Source of the DNA: Pedobacter duraquae
GTDB lineage: Bacteria > Bacteroidota > Bacteroidia > Sphingobacteriales > Sphingobacteriaceae
Length of the DNA: 64,000 nt
Direction of reading: 5' to 3'
Assembly: GCF_004362245.1 (NCBI RefSeq)
Contig: NZ_SNWM01000001.1
Location: 1,178,001-1,242,000, forward strand
The notes beneath the pieces are model-generated. The model saw nothing but the letters and a program-made list of their open reading frames with translations, had not been told where the DNA came from and made no database searches. Shown one piece after another: positions 25,318-34,967 of this stretch (its first letter is position 1; each line of letters begins with the position of its first letter). The position numbers and the translations under genes were made by a program.

Positions 25318-26637
25318 TTAGGATTGAGTTGATGAATCGTATAAACGGCCAACCATGGTTATTTGTCGGTACAACAATAAACTCACGATGCAAGATAAAG
25401 AAATATATACCGCTGTAAAAAGGTAGAATGACCAAGCAATTCCCGGCATTGGGGTAACCGCATCTGCCGTACGCATAACACCGTGGATAATCCAGGGCTG
25501 ACGGCCCACTTCTGTTACTGTCCAGCCCGCTTCGAGTGCTATAAAGCCCGCAGGGGTGGCAAATACAAAGACTTTATGCATCCAGTTCTGCGCAAGCCAA
25601 TTTCTTTTTTTCCATAGGGCAAAGAAATACAGCGCAGCAATGCCCAGCATAATCATCCCAAGGCCTACCATGATCTGGAATGCGTAATGGGTGACGGCTA
25701 CCGGCGGGCGATCGGCCTTGGGTATGCTGTCCAGCCCTTTAACTTCCGACTTAAAATCTCCATGCGCCATAAAGCTGAGCATTCCCGGAATCTCAATAGC
25801 ATACTTTACAGTCTCATTTTTTTCATCAGGAATGCCACCTATAATCAGTGGTGCAGACTTTTCTGTATGGAAGTGTGCTTCCATAGCGGCCAGTTTTGCC
25901 GGTTGCCTGTTGGCAACATCCTTTGCAGAGATATCACCACTAAGGGGTTGTAAACAAGCAGCTATAGTAGCAAATATTGCAGCAATCTTAAATGCTTTAT
26001 GATGGAACTGTACATTTTTATTCCGAAGAATCATCAGGGCATGCACACCTGCAACAGCAAAGCCTGTTGAAGCAAAGGCAGCAATACTCATATGAAGCGC
26101 CTGAGAAAACCAGGCATCATTGAACATGGCTTTTACAGGGTCGATGTTAAAATACTGGCCGTCGGCAAACTCAAATCCCGCCGGACTGTTCATCCAGGAG
26201 TTTGCTGCAACAACGAGAATACCTGATAACAACCCACTGATTCCCACTACAACGCCTGTAGCCCAGTGGAACCAGGGTTTCAATCTGCCCCAGCCATACA
26301 AGTAAAAGCCGAGCGCAATAGCCTCAATAAAGAACGCGGTACCTTCGAGGGAAAAAGGCATTCCAAATATCGGACCTGCATGTTCCATAAATTTAGGCCA
26401 TAACAGACCAAGTTCAAAAGAAAGTACTGTACCTGATACTGCCCCGGTAGCAAAAAATATGGCTACGCCCTTACTCCACGCTTTCGTCACATCGCGATAT
26501 ACAGGGTTTTTAGTTTTTAACCAGATAAAATGAGCAACAGTCATAAAAAATGGCATCACCATCCCGATGCAGGCAAACACAATATGAAAACCCAGGGAAA
26601 AAGCCATCTGAAGTCGCGCGGCAAGAAAATCATCCAT
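25318..26637 (-). CDS. cydA: Cytochrome bd oxidase subunit I (CydA)
   Basis: The 439-residue protein has nine membrane helices. The first haem ligand region is RLQMAFSLGFHIVF (His18), and later SQALHMSIAAFASTGFAVAG supplies the helix carrying the second histidine. The Q-loop is short (QPAKLAAMEAHFHTE), as in CIO-type oxidases, and a Trp/Gly-rich ALEAGWTVTEVGRQPW motif is present. It carries the quinol-binding and haem-binding activity of the complex. It leads the cydAB-HAD operon, with a TACATTTG -7 box 40 bp upstream. Confidence 0.95.
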   Translation of the reverse strand: MDDFLAARLQMAFSLGFHIVFACIGMVMPFFMTVAHFIWLKTKNPVYRDVTKAWSKGVAIFFATGAVSGTVLSFELGLLWPKFMEHAGPIFGMPFSLEGTAFFIEAIALGFYLYGWGRLKPWFHWATGVVVGISGLLSGILVVAANSWMNSPAGFEFADGQYFNIDPVKAMFNDAWFSQALHMSIAAFASTGFAVAGVHALMILRNKNVQFHHKAFKIAAIFATIAACLQPLSGDISAKDVANRQPAKLAAMEAHFHTEKSAPLIIGGIPDEKNETVKYAIEIPGMLSFMAHGDFKSEVKGLDSIPKADRPPVAVTHYAFQIMVGLGMIMLGIAALYFFALWKKRNWLAQNWMHKVFVFATPAGFIALEAGWTVTEVGRQPWIIHGVMRTADAVTPMPGIAWSFYLFTAVYISLSCIVSLLLYRQITMVGRLYDSSTQS

Positions 26638-26676
26638 ATACTGTGCTTTAAATCTGAAACAATTGATCTATACTGG

Positions 26677-26684
26677 CAAATGTA
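26677..26684 (-). promoter_or_regulatory. -7 box upstream of cydAB
   Basis: The minus strand reads TACATTTG, an exact fit to TAnnTTTG, 39 bp before the cydA start. A half FNR-like TTGAT appears nearby without a partner half. Confidence 0.45.
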
Positions 26685-26793
26685 ATCGTTCTGTTACGGG
26701 ATTGTTGGCACCTGATTTGGAAAATCGTATTTTATTGCAATTTTTAAACACTCTAAATAACAAACAAAACTATCCGCTGGTTGTAGTACCAAT

Positions 26794-27198
26794 ATGCTGT
26801 CCAATCCACCAATCTACTGGCTATTTATTCTCGCCCTTCCAATTGCCTGCATGGCATGGACGGTTACCCATGAAGAGGTTTTCAGGGAGCCCCGAGAGTA
26901 CTGTATCAAATGGTCTAAAGAATCAAGCACCCTCTTTAAAAGGAAATTCTTTTACCTGTTTACCTGCGAATATTGTTTCAGCCACTATGTAACAATCTTT
27001 GTGCTCCTACTTACAGGTTACAAACTTTATGCAACAGACTGGCGTGGTTATATCCTTGCCGGCTTTGCCTTAGTATGGATAGCGAACATCTATATGAGCC
27101 TGTACAATATCATCAGGATAGACTTAAAAAAAGAGAAACTCATTGCTCAAAGAGAAGAGCAGGCAATTGAAGAGGATAAGCCGACCATTGAAATGTAG
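26794..27198 (+). CDS. Uncharacterised membrane protein with a CEYC motif
   Basis: The 134-residue protein has three hydrophobic segments: YWLFILALPIACMAWTV, YVTIFVLLLTGYKLYA and ILAGFALVWIANIYMSL. A charged tail ends in acidic residues. Between the first two is FYLFTCEYCFSHYV, a CxxC followed by a membrane helix, similar in layout to small membrane proteins with an FCxxxW-type pair. The function is unknown. It stands between divergent cydA and the convergent trehalose operon. Confidence 0.65.
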   Translation: MLSNPPIYWLFILALPIACMAWTVTHEEVFREPREYCIKWSKESSTLFKRKFFYLFTCEYCFSHYVTIFVLLLTGYKLYATDWRGYILAGFALVWIANIYMSLYNIIRIDLKKEKLIAQREEQAIEEDKPTIEM

Positions 27199-27213
27199 CC
27201 TATCCTCATCCAA

Positions 27214-30200
27214 TCAGATTCTTCCGTACCGTTTCGCCAATTTCCCCAACCACTGTTGATGTGATTTTTTCAATGCATCCTGCTGCATACGCCAGATCCA
27301 GTTTTTATCTGTCGACGAAGGCACATTTATCCGCGCCCTACCGTCCAACCTTAATATATCCTGCAAGGGGATTATCACAATCCTGGCGTTCGATGCATAG
27401 GCCATCCTGATGAGCTCATCATTCACCGTGTCAGCCTTTACTTTATGGCCCAGGTAGGCACTGATATTTTTCTTATCTTTCTCGTTAGCCTCTGTCGTAT
27501 ACCAACCCAAAAGTGTATTGTTATCATGGGTACCTGTGTATACCACACAGTTTTCTGTTTCATACTGATGCGGAATATGAATAGAATAAGGCATATCGGA
27601 TCCAAAAGCAAACTGTAGAATTTTCATGCCGGGCATTTTAAATTCGTCACGCAGGGCATATACAGGCGCATCAATTTCTCCAAGATCTTCGGCAACAAAT
27701 GGAAGTGTGCCGAATTCTGCCAGCATGGTCTTGAAGAAATCGCTTGCCGGGCCTTGTACCCAGACGCCATTGACTGCATTTTCTGATCCTTCCGGAACCT
27801 CCCAGAATGCAGAAAATGCCCTGAAATGATCCAGGCGGAGGAGGTCGTATAGTTCAAAATTTTTCCGCAGCCGTTTTATCCACCAGTTATAGCCCGTTTG
27901 CTGCATCTCCTTCCAGTTGTACACGGGCATCCCCCATAGCTGACCACTTGCATTAAAATAATCCGGTGGCACACCCGCCAGACCTAATTTATTGCCCGAT
28001 TCATCCAGCTTAAAGAGCTTCGGTTTTGCCCAAACATCGGCAGAATCATAACTCACATAAAAAGGAAGATCACCGAATAAAGCTACTCCATTAATGCTGC
28101 CATATTCTTTCAGGTGTTTCCATTGTTTAAAAAAGACAAACTGAATCCATTTCACTTCTGCAATTTCATCTGCCTGGTTTTGCTGAAGTTTGAGTAGTGC
28201 CTCTAGATCTCTTTTTCGCACTGGCTCTGGCCAGGTAATCCAGTCTCCATCCGGATTAGATTTTTTAAGCACCGTAAAGAGGGCAAAGTCGTCCAGCCAA
28301 TCTGCCTCATCTTCAATAAAGTGACGATAGGCAGGCAATAGAGGTGCATTTGCGCCCTGGTCAATAAAATTACGATAGGCGATCTTCAGCAGTTGGGTCT
28401 TAGACCTGTAGGCAGCAGCATAATCTATATCAGCTATAACGGAATTCTTAAAAGGCGCAAGGTCTTCTGCGCTGAGTAATTCATCATCCAGCAGTAACTC
28501 CGGACTGATGAGCATCTCGTTACCTGCCATGCTGGAAACAGAGCTATAAGGAGAAAAGGACTGTTCCGCAGTAATCGGATTCAGGGGCAGCAATTGCCAG
28601 TATTTCTGATGACTCGCTGCAAGGAAATCTATAAAAGATAAGGCCTCTGGGCCCATGTCACCAATACCAAAAGCAGAAGGCAATGCGGTCAGGTGCATCA
28701 GTATTCCCGCAGATCGATTCCCTCCCGGATGTTTTAGGTTCAGTATTGCGATCGGAAGATCTACGAAAACCTCCGAGATGAGCAATCCCTTATGTTGTTT
28801 GCCATTTTGCTTACAAAGACAACTTGTCCATGCTTCCGGAGCGTCATCAGGTAAGATGACACGTGTATTCTTCCAGTCAAGATCCTGCAATCCATGTTGC
28901 TTAACTTTAGAAATGGCAGCCAATTGCAGGGGTACAATCACCACAGTCCATTCTCTTTGATATATCCTGGCAAACGCGAGGATATGATCCTTGTATTTAC
29001 CCCTAACCTTTAGCGGTAGGTAACTGGCCTGTGTAAATTCCTGCTCCTTCCTGAGTTTTAAAAGTTGACTTTGTAACCAAAGCTTGATTTTTCCATTGTA
29101 ACGCTCCTCCCACAACTCCCTGAGGGAAACGCCGTCTGCGCGGAGTGCTTTCAGCCAGGTATTTCTCAACGTGTAGTCAACAGGCCTTCGGTTATCAGGA
29201 TCTACCAGGCTCAAATCCCAGAGCTCCGTACCCTGATAAACATCGGGCACACCCGGACAAGTAAATTTAAGTACCAGCTGCGCCAGCGAATTGATGATAC
29301 CGTAGTCTGAAAGCTCGCGCTGGAAATCAGTAAACTTATGGTGAAAAGGCTCTGTTGTGCTTAACAGACTGGCGGCGAATTGCTGTGCCGCTTTCTCATA
29401 GTTTTCAGCCGGCTCTGCCCAAGTTGTTTTCCTTTTTGCTTCCCGCAATGCTTTTTCCAGATATGCACTGATCCTCAACTGATAGTCAGGCTCTTCTTCT
29501 CCCGGCATGGGTAGGCTGCCTGACAGTGTCTGATAAATCAGGTACTCATCATTTGCATCTGGCTGCCCTTTTATTTTAAACTTCTTGTTCTGTTTTTTCC
29601 CACTTTTTATCAGTTTTATCCATCGTTTGCTACAATCTGTGAGCACATTTAAACGTGCTCGCACATCCTCGCCACGCTTGGTATCATGCGTAGCACTCGC
29701 ATTCAGCGAAAGCGGCCAATTTTTTTGTCTATCCAGCATCCGGTCATGAAACTCCGCTCCCGTGATCCCAAATCCATCAGGAGAATCACCAACTTCGTTA
29801 TTCCCAATGAACCTGTTGTAGGTATACATCAAGGTATCCTCTACGCCCTTTGCCATCAGAGGCCCGCTGAACTGCATGCAACGCTTAAAAAATTTTGTGA
29901 TCTTGTCCTGAAAAGCCTGTTCATCTGTTACATCTTTTTTGAGCAGCAACTCGTGCAGTACACGAATCGACAAATTGTCAAGATTATCGAGGTGTTCAAG
30001 GAGATCAAAAATACCTTCGAGTTCTTTTTTCTGCCCGCCTTTCAGCGGAAAGTGCATGCCATAGAAACGATAGATTGGGCAATGCACCAAAAACTCACCT
30101 AACACCTTTTTGAGATCCTCAGGTTCCGGGTTTTCGCTCGAACCCACATCATCTAATTTCAACTCATAAAATAAGGTACACAAGTTTCTGAGCTCTCCAC

Positions 30201-31266
30201 CCATGTGGTTTTCCAGAAATGCCCGCTTCTTCTCATAAATCTGTCCGGCAATATCCTGCTTATCGGGACTGATCTTTTGGTAAAAGGCCGAAAAGTCGGC
30301 CTCGGCATCGCCGTTTGTAAAGAGGTTATTCACCGTAGCAAGAAATTCATAACCCGTTGTTCCCTGGATTGGCCAATTGGCGGGAAGGACTTCACCATCC
30401 TCCAGAATCTTTTCAACAACAATATAAGTGTCCTCGCCAACTGCATCCCTAAGACGTTGCAGATAAACACCCGGATCGTAAAGACCGTCGATATGATCAA
30501 TTCGTAAGCCCTGGAAGATACCCTGACCAAGCAGATCAAATATATAAGCATGGTAGTGTGCAAATACCTCTTCATGCTGCATATTTAAGCAGATGAGACT
30601 ATTGACGGTAAAAAAACGTCTGTAATTGATTTTATAATCTGTTTCCTGCCAGCTGCACAGCCGATAGAATTGCTTTGATACCAGTTCTTTTAAAAAGTGT
30701 TTATCCTGATTAACCGCTTCAAGACCCTTAGATCTACCTATTTCATTACGAGACTCCACATTGAGCGGCCATAACGTCCCCCGATAATCCAACTTAAAAG
30801 CACCATCCTGATCTATAACCCGTAACTCTTCACGGTTGATCACCTCATCAACCCCATCACCAAGAAAGGGTGCCATTACAGGTTCAAAATTTTTGTCTGC
30901 CCAATTGATATCGAAATACTTCACGTAATTTGAAGCCGGTCCTTTCTCAAGTACATCCATCAGCCAGCTGTTATTTTGATGGTAGGCCATATGATTGGGA
31001 ACGATGTCCTGGATCCAACCCATGCCCCGATCTTTTAGCAGGACGGCAATCGTTTTAAGTTCCTGCTCAGTACCAATTTCAGGATTGATCCGGTGTGGAT
31101 TTACAGTATCATAACCATGCATACTTCCCGGACTTGCCTCAAAAATAGGCGAGGCATAAATCGTCTGGATGCCCAGATCGCTGAGGTAGGGAATGATTTC
31201 TTTGAAATCCTTAAAAGTAAAATCCTTATGAAACTGTACCCGGTAAGTTGAAGTAGGCTTATGCAT
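27214..31266 (-). CDS. Fused maltooligosyltrehalose synthase (TreY) and 4-alpha-glucanotransferase (MalQ)
   Basis: One 1350-residue reading frame encodes two GH enzymes. Residues 1 to about 840 are TreY (GH13): TYRVQFHKDFTF start, GLRIDHIDG (Asp257), VVEKILED (Glu285) and SATHDTKRGED (Asp528). Residues 850-1350 are MalQ (GH77): ILMHLTALPSAFGIGDMG start, LLRLDHFRAF (Asp1146), VAEDLGEI (Glu1193) and GTHDNNT (Asp1248). TreY isomerises the reducing-end glucose of maltodextrin to a trehalosyl unit, while MalQ redistributes glucan chains. Both parts look complete. The 5' end overlaps treZ by 8 bp, giving one trehalose-from-glycogen operon. Confidence 0.95.
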   Translation of the reverse strand: MHKPTSTYRVQFHKDFTFKDFKEIIPYLSDLGIQTIYASPIFEASPGSMHGYDTVNPHRINPEIGTEQELKTIAVLLKDRGMGWIQDIVPNHMAYHQNNSWLMDVLEKGPASNYVKYFDINWADKNFEPVMAPFLGDGVDEVINREELRVIDQDGAFKLDYRGTLWPLNVESRNEIGRSKGLEAVNQDKHFLKELVSKQFYRLCSWQETDYKINYRRFFTVNSLICLNMQHEEVFAHYHAYIFDLLGQGIFQGLRIDHIDGLYDPGVYLQRLRDAVGEDTYIVVEKILEDGEVLPANWPIQGTTGYEFLATVNNLFTNGDAEADFSAFYQKISPDKQDIAGQIYEKKRAFLENHMGGELRNLCTLFYELKLDDVGSSENPEPEDLKKVLGEFLVHCPIYRFYGMHFPLKGGQKKELEGIFDLLEHLDNLDNLSIRVLHELLLKKDVTDEQAFQDKITKFFKRCMQFSGPLMAKGVEDTLMYTYNRFIGNNEVGDSPDGFGITGAEFHDRMLDRQKNWPLSLNASATHDTKRGEDVRARLNVLTDCSKRWIKLIKSGKKQNKKFKIKGQPDANDEYLIYQTLSGSLPMPGEEEPDYQLRISAYLEKALREAKRKTTWAEPAENYEKAAQQFAASLLSTTEPFHHKFTDFQRELSDYGIINSLAQLVLKFTCPGVPDVYQGTELWDLSLVDPDNRRPVDYTLRNTWLKALRADGVSLRELWEERYNGKIKLWLQSQLLKLRKEQEFTQASYLPLKVRGKYKDHILAFARIYQREWTVVIVPLQLAAISKVKQHGLQDLDWKNTRVILPDDAPEAWTSCLCKQNGKQHKGLLISEVFVDLPIAILNLKHPGGNRSAGILMHLTALPSAFGIGDMGPEALSFIDFLAASHQKYWQLLPLNPITAEQSFSPYSSVSSMAGNEMLISPELLLDDELLSAEDLAPFKNSVIADIDYAAAYRSKTQLLKIAYRNFIDQGANAPLLPAYRHFIEDEADWLDDFALFTVLKKSNPDGDWITWPEPVRKRDLEALLKLQQNQADEIAEVKWIQFVFFKQWKHLKEYGSINGVALFGDLPFYVSYDSADVWAKPKLFKLDESGNKLGLAGVPPDYFNASGQLWGMPVYNWKEMQQTGYNWWIKRLRKNFELYDLLRLDHFRAFSAFWEVPEGSENAVNGVWVQGPASDFFKTMLAEFGTLPFVAEDLGEIDAPVYALRDEFKMPGMKILQFAFGSDMPYSIHIPHQYETENCVVYTGTHDNNTLLGWYTTEANEKDKKNISAYLGHKVKADTVNDELIRMAYASNARIVIIPLQDILRLDGRARINVPSSTDKNWIWRMQQDALKKSHQQWLGKLAKRYGRI

Positions 31267-33109
31267 GCGTAGAAGTATATATGATGATTGATTCGGGTTG
31301 AAGCGTTAAGTGGGGTTGTCCGGTAAAATTTAATGATGCCGCAATTGGACCGCTCCATTGCGGATCTGATGAGTCCAGCACGCAACTGTAGTTTACTAAA
31401 GACTCAGCTACTGATACTGATTGAATGACATTGGAAAAATTCATAAAGCACATTACGCGGGTCGTATCGTCCCATCTTTCCAAAGCCAGGCAATTTTGCG
31501 CGGGAAAACATTTTACAGAAAGTTGATTACGGTCACCATTATGCAAAACAGGCAAGGCTTTCCGCAAAGCGATAAGCTTTTTATAAAATTTAAACAATAC
31601 CTGTCCCTGATGCTGTTGCAGCAACTCCCAATCCAATTTAGAACTCAGGAAAGTTTCTTCAGATTCTGGATCCGGTGCCTCCCCTTCTTCATGAAAAGCA
31701 GCAAATTCTGATTTACGTCCTTCGCGCACAGCTTTGATCAGTTCAGGATCAGTATGACTCACAAAATAAAGAAAAGGGTTTCTTGTCGCCCATTCCTCGC
31801 CCATAAATAACATGGGCAAATAAGGGCTCACCATAACGGTACCCGCAAGCAGCTTCAGCATATGGAAACTATATAACATACTACTCCGCTCGCCGAGCAT
31901 CCTGTTCCCTACCTGATCGTGATTTTGGGAGAATACGACAAATTTTTCTCCCGGAAATCCGGTTGCAGAGCCGCCAAAATGTTTATCGCGATGTTTTGAG
32001 TATTGCCCATCGTACACATAAGCAGTTGTAAATGCTTTGGCAAGCGATTGAAGTCCGCTAAAGTCTTCATAATATCCCTGCGCCTTTTCTCCGGCTGTAA
32101 CACGCAGGGCATGATGAAATTCATCAATCCATTGTGCATCCATGGCGTAGCCGTTCTTTTCCGGCGATTCTAAAAAGCGTGGATCATTCAGATCGCATTC
32201 AACAATAAGCTGTAGGGTTTTACCCAAATGCCTGCCGAGTTCCTGAACTGTCTGTGATAGATCCTGTAAAATATGGCGGGCGCTAAGGTCTTTAATGGCA
32301 TGCACAGCATCCAGTCGTAAAGCATCTACATGGAAATCACGGAACCACATTAATGCGTTCTCCAGAAAAAAATCCCGCACGCCATCGCAACCAGCATCAT
32401 CAAAATTAATTGCCTTTCCCCAGGGGGTTTCGTACTTATCAGTAAAATAAGGCCCAAAAGATTCAAAATAATTTCCCTCAGGACCAAAGTGATTATATAC
32501 AACATCCAGAATAACAGCCAGGCCTTTAGCATGACAAGCGTCTACGAGCTCCATAAAACCTTGTGGTCCACCGTATGAATTTTGTACTGCATAAGGGAAA
32601 ACGCCGTCATAACCCCAATTTCTATCGCCGGGGAACTGCGCTATAGGCATAATTTCTATGGCCGTAATTCCCAGTTCAACCAGGTGATCCAGTTTATCAA
32701 TAATTCCCTCAAAATCCCCCCTTTCACTGAAAGTCCCGGTATGGACCTCGTAAATCACGTATTCGGAGAGCGGATGGGGAATCCAGCTCTGATCTTTCCA
32801 ATGATACATACGGGTGTCAAAAACCGTTGATTCGCCATGCACCCCCTCAGTTTGATATAAGGAAGTCGGATCTGGCAGTACCCGATGGCCATCCAATAAA
32901 AGATGGTACTGGTCACCGTTCTTAAGTGGAGCAGCCTTGGCCTCCCAATAGCCATTCAAGTGTTTTTCGAGTGCAATCACACTACCGCGGGAAGGAATAA
33001 CTACCGCCAGACTTATCGCTTTGGGAGCCCAGATTCTTACAGACACTGAACCAGTTTCTGAAAAACAAATACCGAGTAATCTTTCCTTGAGATCATTCTT
33101 TGTGAACAT
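31259..33109 (-). CDS. treZ: Maltooligosyltrehalose trehalohydrolase TreZ
   Basis: From the ATG at 33109 the protein is 616 residues; a TTG five codons upstream is the alternative. An N-terminal carbohydrate-binding beta-sandwich (about 1-100) precedes a GH13 barrel: IYEVHTGTF, DVVYNHFGPEGNY, LRLDAVHAI (Asp267), LIVECDLNDPR (Glu304) and SQNHDQVGNR. TreZ releases free trehalose from the maltooligosyl-trehalose made by TreY. The stop overlaps the start of the TreY-MalQ fusion. No treX-type debranching gene is in the window. Confidence 0.95.
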   Translation of the reverse strand: MFTKNDLKERLLGICFSETGSVSVRIWAPKAISLAVVIPSRGSVIALEKHLNGYWEAKAAPLKNGDQYHLLLDGHRVLPDPTSLYQTEGVHGESTVFDTRMYHWKDQSWIPHPLSEYVIYEVHTGTFSERGDFEGIIDKLDHLVELGITAIEIMPIAQFPGDRNWGYDGVFPYAVQNSYGGPQGFMELVDACHAKGLAVILDVVYNHFGPEGNYFESFGPYFTDKYETPWGKAINFDDAGCDGVRDFFLENALMWFRDFHVDALRLDAVHAIKDLSARHILQDLSQTVQELGRHLGKTLQLIVECDLNDPRFLESPEKNGYAMDAQWIDEFHHALRVTAGEKAQGYYEDFSGLQSLAKAFTTAYVYDGQYSKHRDKHFGGSATGFPGEKFVVFSQNHDQVGNRMLGERSSMLYSFHMLKLLAGTVMVSPYLPMLFMGEEWATRNPFLYFVSHTDPELIKAVREGRKSEFAAFHEEGEAPDPESEETFLSSKLDWELLQQHQGQVLFKFYKKLIALRKALPVLHNGDRNQLSVKCFPAQNCLALERWDDTTRVMCFMNFSNVIQSVSVAESLVNYSCVLDSSDPQWSGPIAASLNFTGQPHLTLQPESIIIYTSTHA

Positions 33110-33267
33110 ATAGGTAGGAATCAAAAAGTCAGGATAAATGTTTTGCTTTTCTCTATTATTTTGAGTGGGCGTTTACTGCTAGCACCTTCCCTGCCCGAGT
33201 TAAGCCGTCATTTAAGCCAGTTGGCAAAATAGATTGAAAGTATTTATGAAATTGTTTCAGAAACTAT

Positions 33268-33297
33268 TTTGAAATCTGAAATGTAAACGTACATTTG
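33268..33297 (+). promoter_or_regulatory. Promoter of the ABC/GntR operon
   Basis: TTTG (33268-33271) and TACATTTG (33290-33297) are separated by 18 nt, an almost ideal Bacteroidota promoter. Transcription should begin within the operator that follows. Confidence 0.65.
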
Positions 33298-33299
33298 TA

Positions 33300-33321
33300 G
33301 TGTACTATCTAACTAGTACAC
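33300..33321. promoter_or_regulatory. Operator-like palindrome for the YtrA-type GntR repressor
   Basis: GTGTACTA and TAGTACAC are perfect 8-bp inverted repeats separated by six bases. They begin two bases after the -7 box, where a bound repressor would block the transcription start. GntR/YtrA-type regulators recognise related GT..AC palindromes, and such a regulator is encoded in this operon (34967-35350), so autoregulation is likely. Confidence 0.65.
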
Positions 33322-33349
33322 CAATATAGCAATACTTAGAACTCAAAAT

Positions 33350-34180
33350 ATGATCAAACTCGCTAACTTAAGTTTCGGATACAGCAAAAAATCGTTGCTG
33401 TTCAGGAACCTTTACCTGGATCTGGAAGTAGGCCATATCTATGGATTGCTCGGAAAAAACGGCGCTGGAAAATCTACCTTATTAAAAAATCTGGCCGGAC
33501 TTGTTTTCCCGAATGCTGGAACTTGTAAGGTAAATGGATTTTTGGCCAGCGACAGGAAGCCTGCTTTTCTGCAGGAACTGTTTTTTATCCCTGAGGAGAT
33601 GCACATGCCTTCAGTAACTGCTACGCAGTTTTTGAATAACACAGCAGCATTTTATCCCAAATTCGACGCCATTCAATTTCATAAAATCCTTGCTGAATTT
33701 GATGTTCCTTCAAACAGCCTATTGAACAAACTGTCTTTCGGTCAGCAGAAAAAAGTAATGATCGCCTTCGGCTTGTCAACAAACACGTCTTTACTGATCA
33801 TGGATGAACCGACAAATGGCCTTGATATTCCTTCAAAAATCCAGTTTAGAAAAATCATTGCTTCCGCACTTACTGATGAACGCTGCATAATTATTTCTAC
33901 CCATCAGGTGCGTGATCTGGACAGCCTCATCGATACCCTACTGGTTTTACACGAACAGAAGATCATCCTGAACAAGAGTCTCGATGAAATTGGGGAGCGC
34001 TTGCTATTCAGCGCTGCGGCACAAGCCAATACTTCGAACATCCTGTATGCTGAAGAAAACTCCATGGGGGTCAACACCATTAGTATCAATGCGCAGCAAC
34101 GGTACAGCAAAGTTGATATGGAACTGCTTTTTAACGGCCTACTCAGTAATCAAGCCGCCCTCACCCAATCCCTTAAATAA
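33350..34180 (+). CDS. ABC transporter ATP-binding protein
   Basis: The 276-residue protein has Walker A GLLGKNGAGKSTLL, a Q-loop region around FFIPEEMHMPS, signature LSFGQQKK, Walker B LLIMDEPTNGLD and switch His in STHQVRD. It lies with a permease and a YtrA-like regulator, the layout of Bacteroidota GntR-controlled ABC exporters that answer envelope stress. The substrate is not identifiable. It is the first gene of a four-gene operon. Confidence 0.9.
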   Translation: MIKLANLSFGYSKKSLLFRNLYLDLEVGHIYGLLGKNGAGKSTLLKNLAGLVFPNAGTCKVNGFLASDRKPAFLQELFFIPEEMHMPSVTATQFLNNTAAFYPKFDAIQFHKILAEFDVPSNSLLNKLSFGQQKKVMIAFGLSTNTSLLIMDEPTNGLDIPSKIQFRKIIASALTDERCIIISTHQVRDLDSLIDTLLVLHEQKIILNKSLDEIGERLLFSAAAQANTSNILYAEENSMGVNTISINAQQRYSKVDMELLFNGLLSNQAALTQSLK

Positions 34181-34187
34181 AATTCTC

Positions 34188-34967
34188 ATGAACAATACAT
34201 TTAATTTCAACCGCTTTTCCTTACTGTTCAAGAAACAATTTGTTGAACAACGCAGCACATACTTCATGTCTACTGCGGTACTGTTTGGCTTCCTAACCGT
34301 CCTGCTGGGTTTTTCTACCTACGCCAACGAAGGCTACGTGGCTGCAAAAGTTCAGTTTACTTTCATGGTGTCCGTTCTTATGTTCGCAGGAATTATTTTC
34401 ACCAGCATGGTATTTTCCGATCTCGGAGATAAGAAAAAAGCAATTCCAATCCTGACCTTGCCTGTATCGCATCTGGAAAAATACCTGGTAGCATGGCTCT
34501 ACTCCTTTCCAATCTACATGTTGGTATATTTCATTTGCTTCTATACCGTTGATGGCCTAACAGTATATATCGGCAACATGCATGTTGTGCATAAAAACGA
34601 AGTACTTAGCTTATTTGACCAGGAGTTGAAGCCGTACCGTGTGCTCCCTGTATTTGCAGTATTGCATGCGATAGCATTTTTAGGAGCTATATTTTTCGAG
34701 CGACTTCATCTCATAAAAACTGCATTTGCGACACTGATCTTCGTATTTGGGATCTTTTTACTCAACCAGCCGCTTATTAAAATGATCTTCAAACCCGAAG
34801 TACGTAATGCTGTTCCTTTTGATAACGTAGGTGTAGTTGATGGAGACAATGTGTGGTATATTGATTCAACAAAAGATAGTATTCATATTGTGAGCGTCCT
34901 TTTGGTGCTCTTGATGGTTATCTTCTGGACAAGTGCTTATTTTAAACTTAAAGAAAAGGAAGTATAA
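34188..34967 (+). CDS. ABC transporter permease
   Basis: Reading from the ATG at 34188 gives 259 residues (the frame is open upstream, within the ATPase gene). There are six membrane helices, including STAVLFGFLTVLLGFSTYA and MVSVLMFAGIIFTSMVFSDL, and a DKKKAIPILTLPVSHLEKYL cytoplasmic loop of ABC-2 type. It should pair with the ATPase to form an exporter. Its stop overlaps the regulator's ATG (TAATG). Confidence 0.85.
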   Translation: MNNTFNFNRFSLLFKKQFVEQRSTYFMSTAVLFGFLTVLLGFSTYANEGYVAAKVQFTFMVSVLMFAGIIFTSMVFSDLGDKKKAIPILTLPVSHLEKYLVAWLYSFPIYMLVYFICFYTVDGLTVYIGNMHVVHKNEVLSLFDQELKPYRVLPVFAVLHAIAFLGAIFFERLHLIKTAFATLIFVFGIFLLNQPLIKMIFKPEVRNAVPFDNVGVVDGDNVWYIDSTKDSIHIVSVLLVLLMVIFWTSAYFKLKEKEV

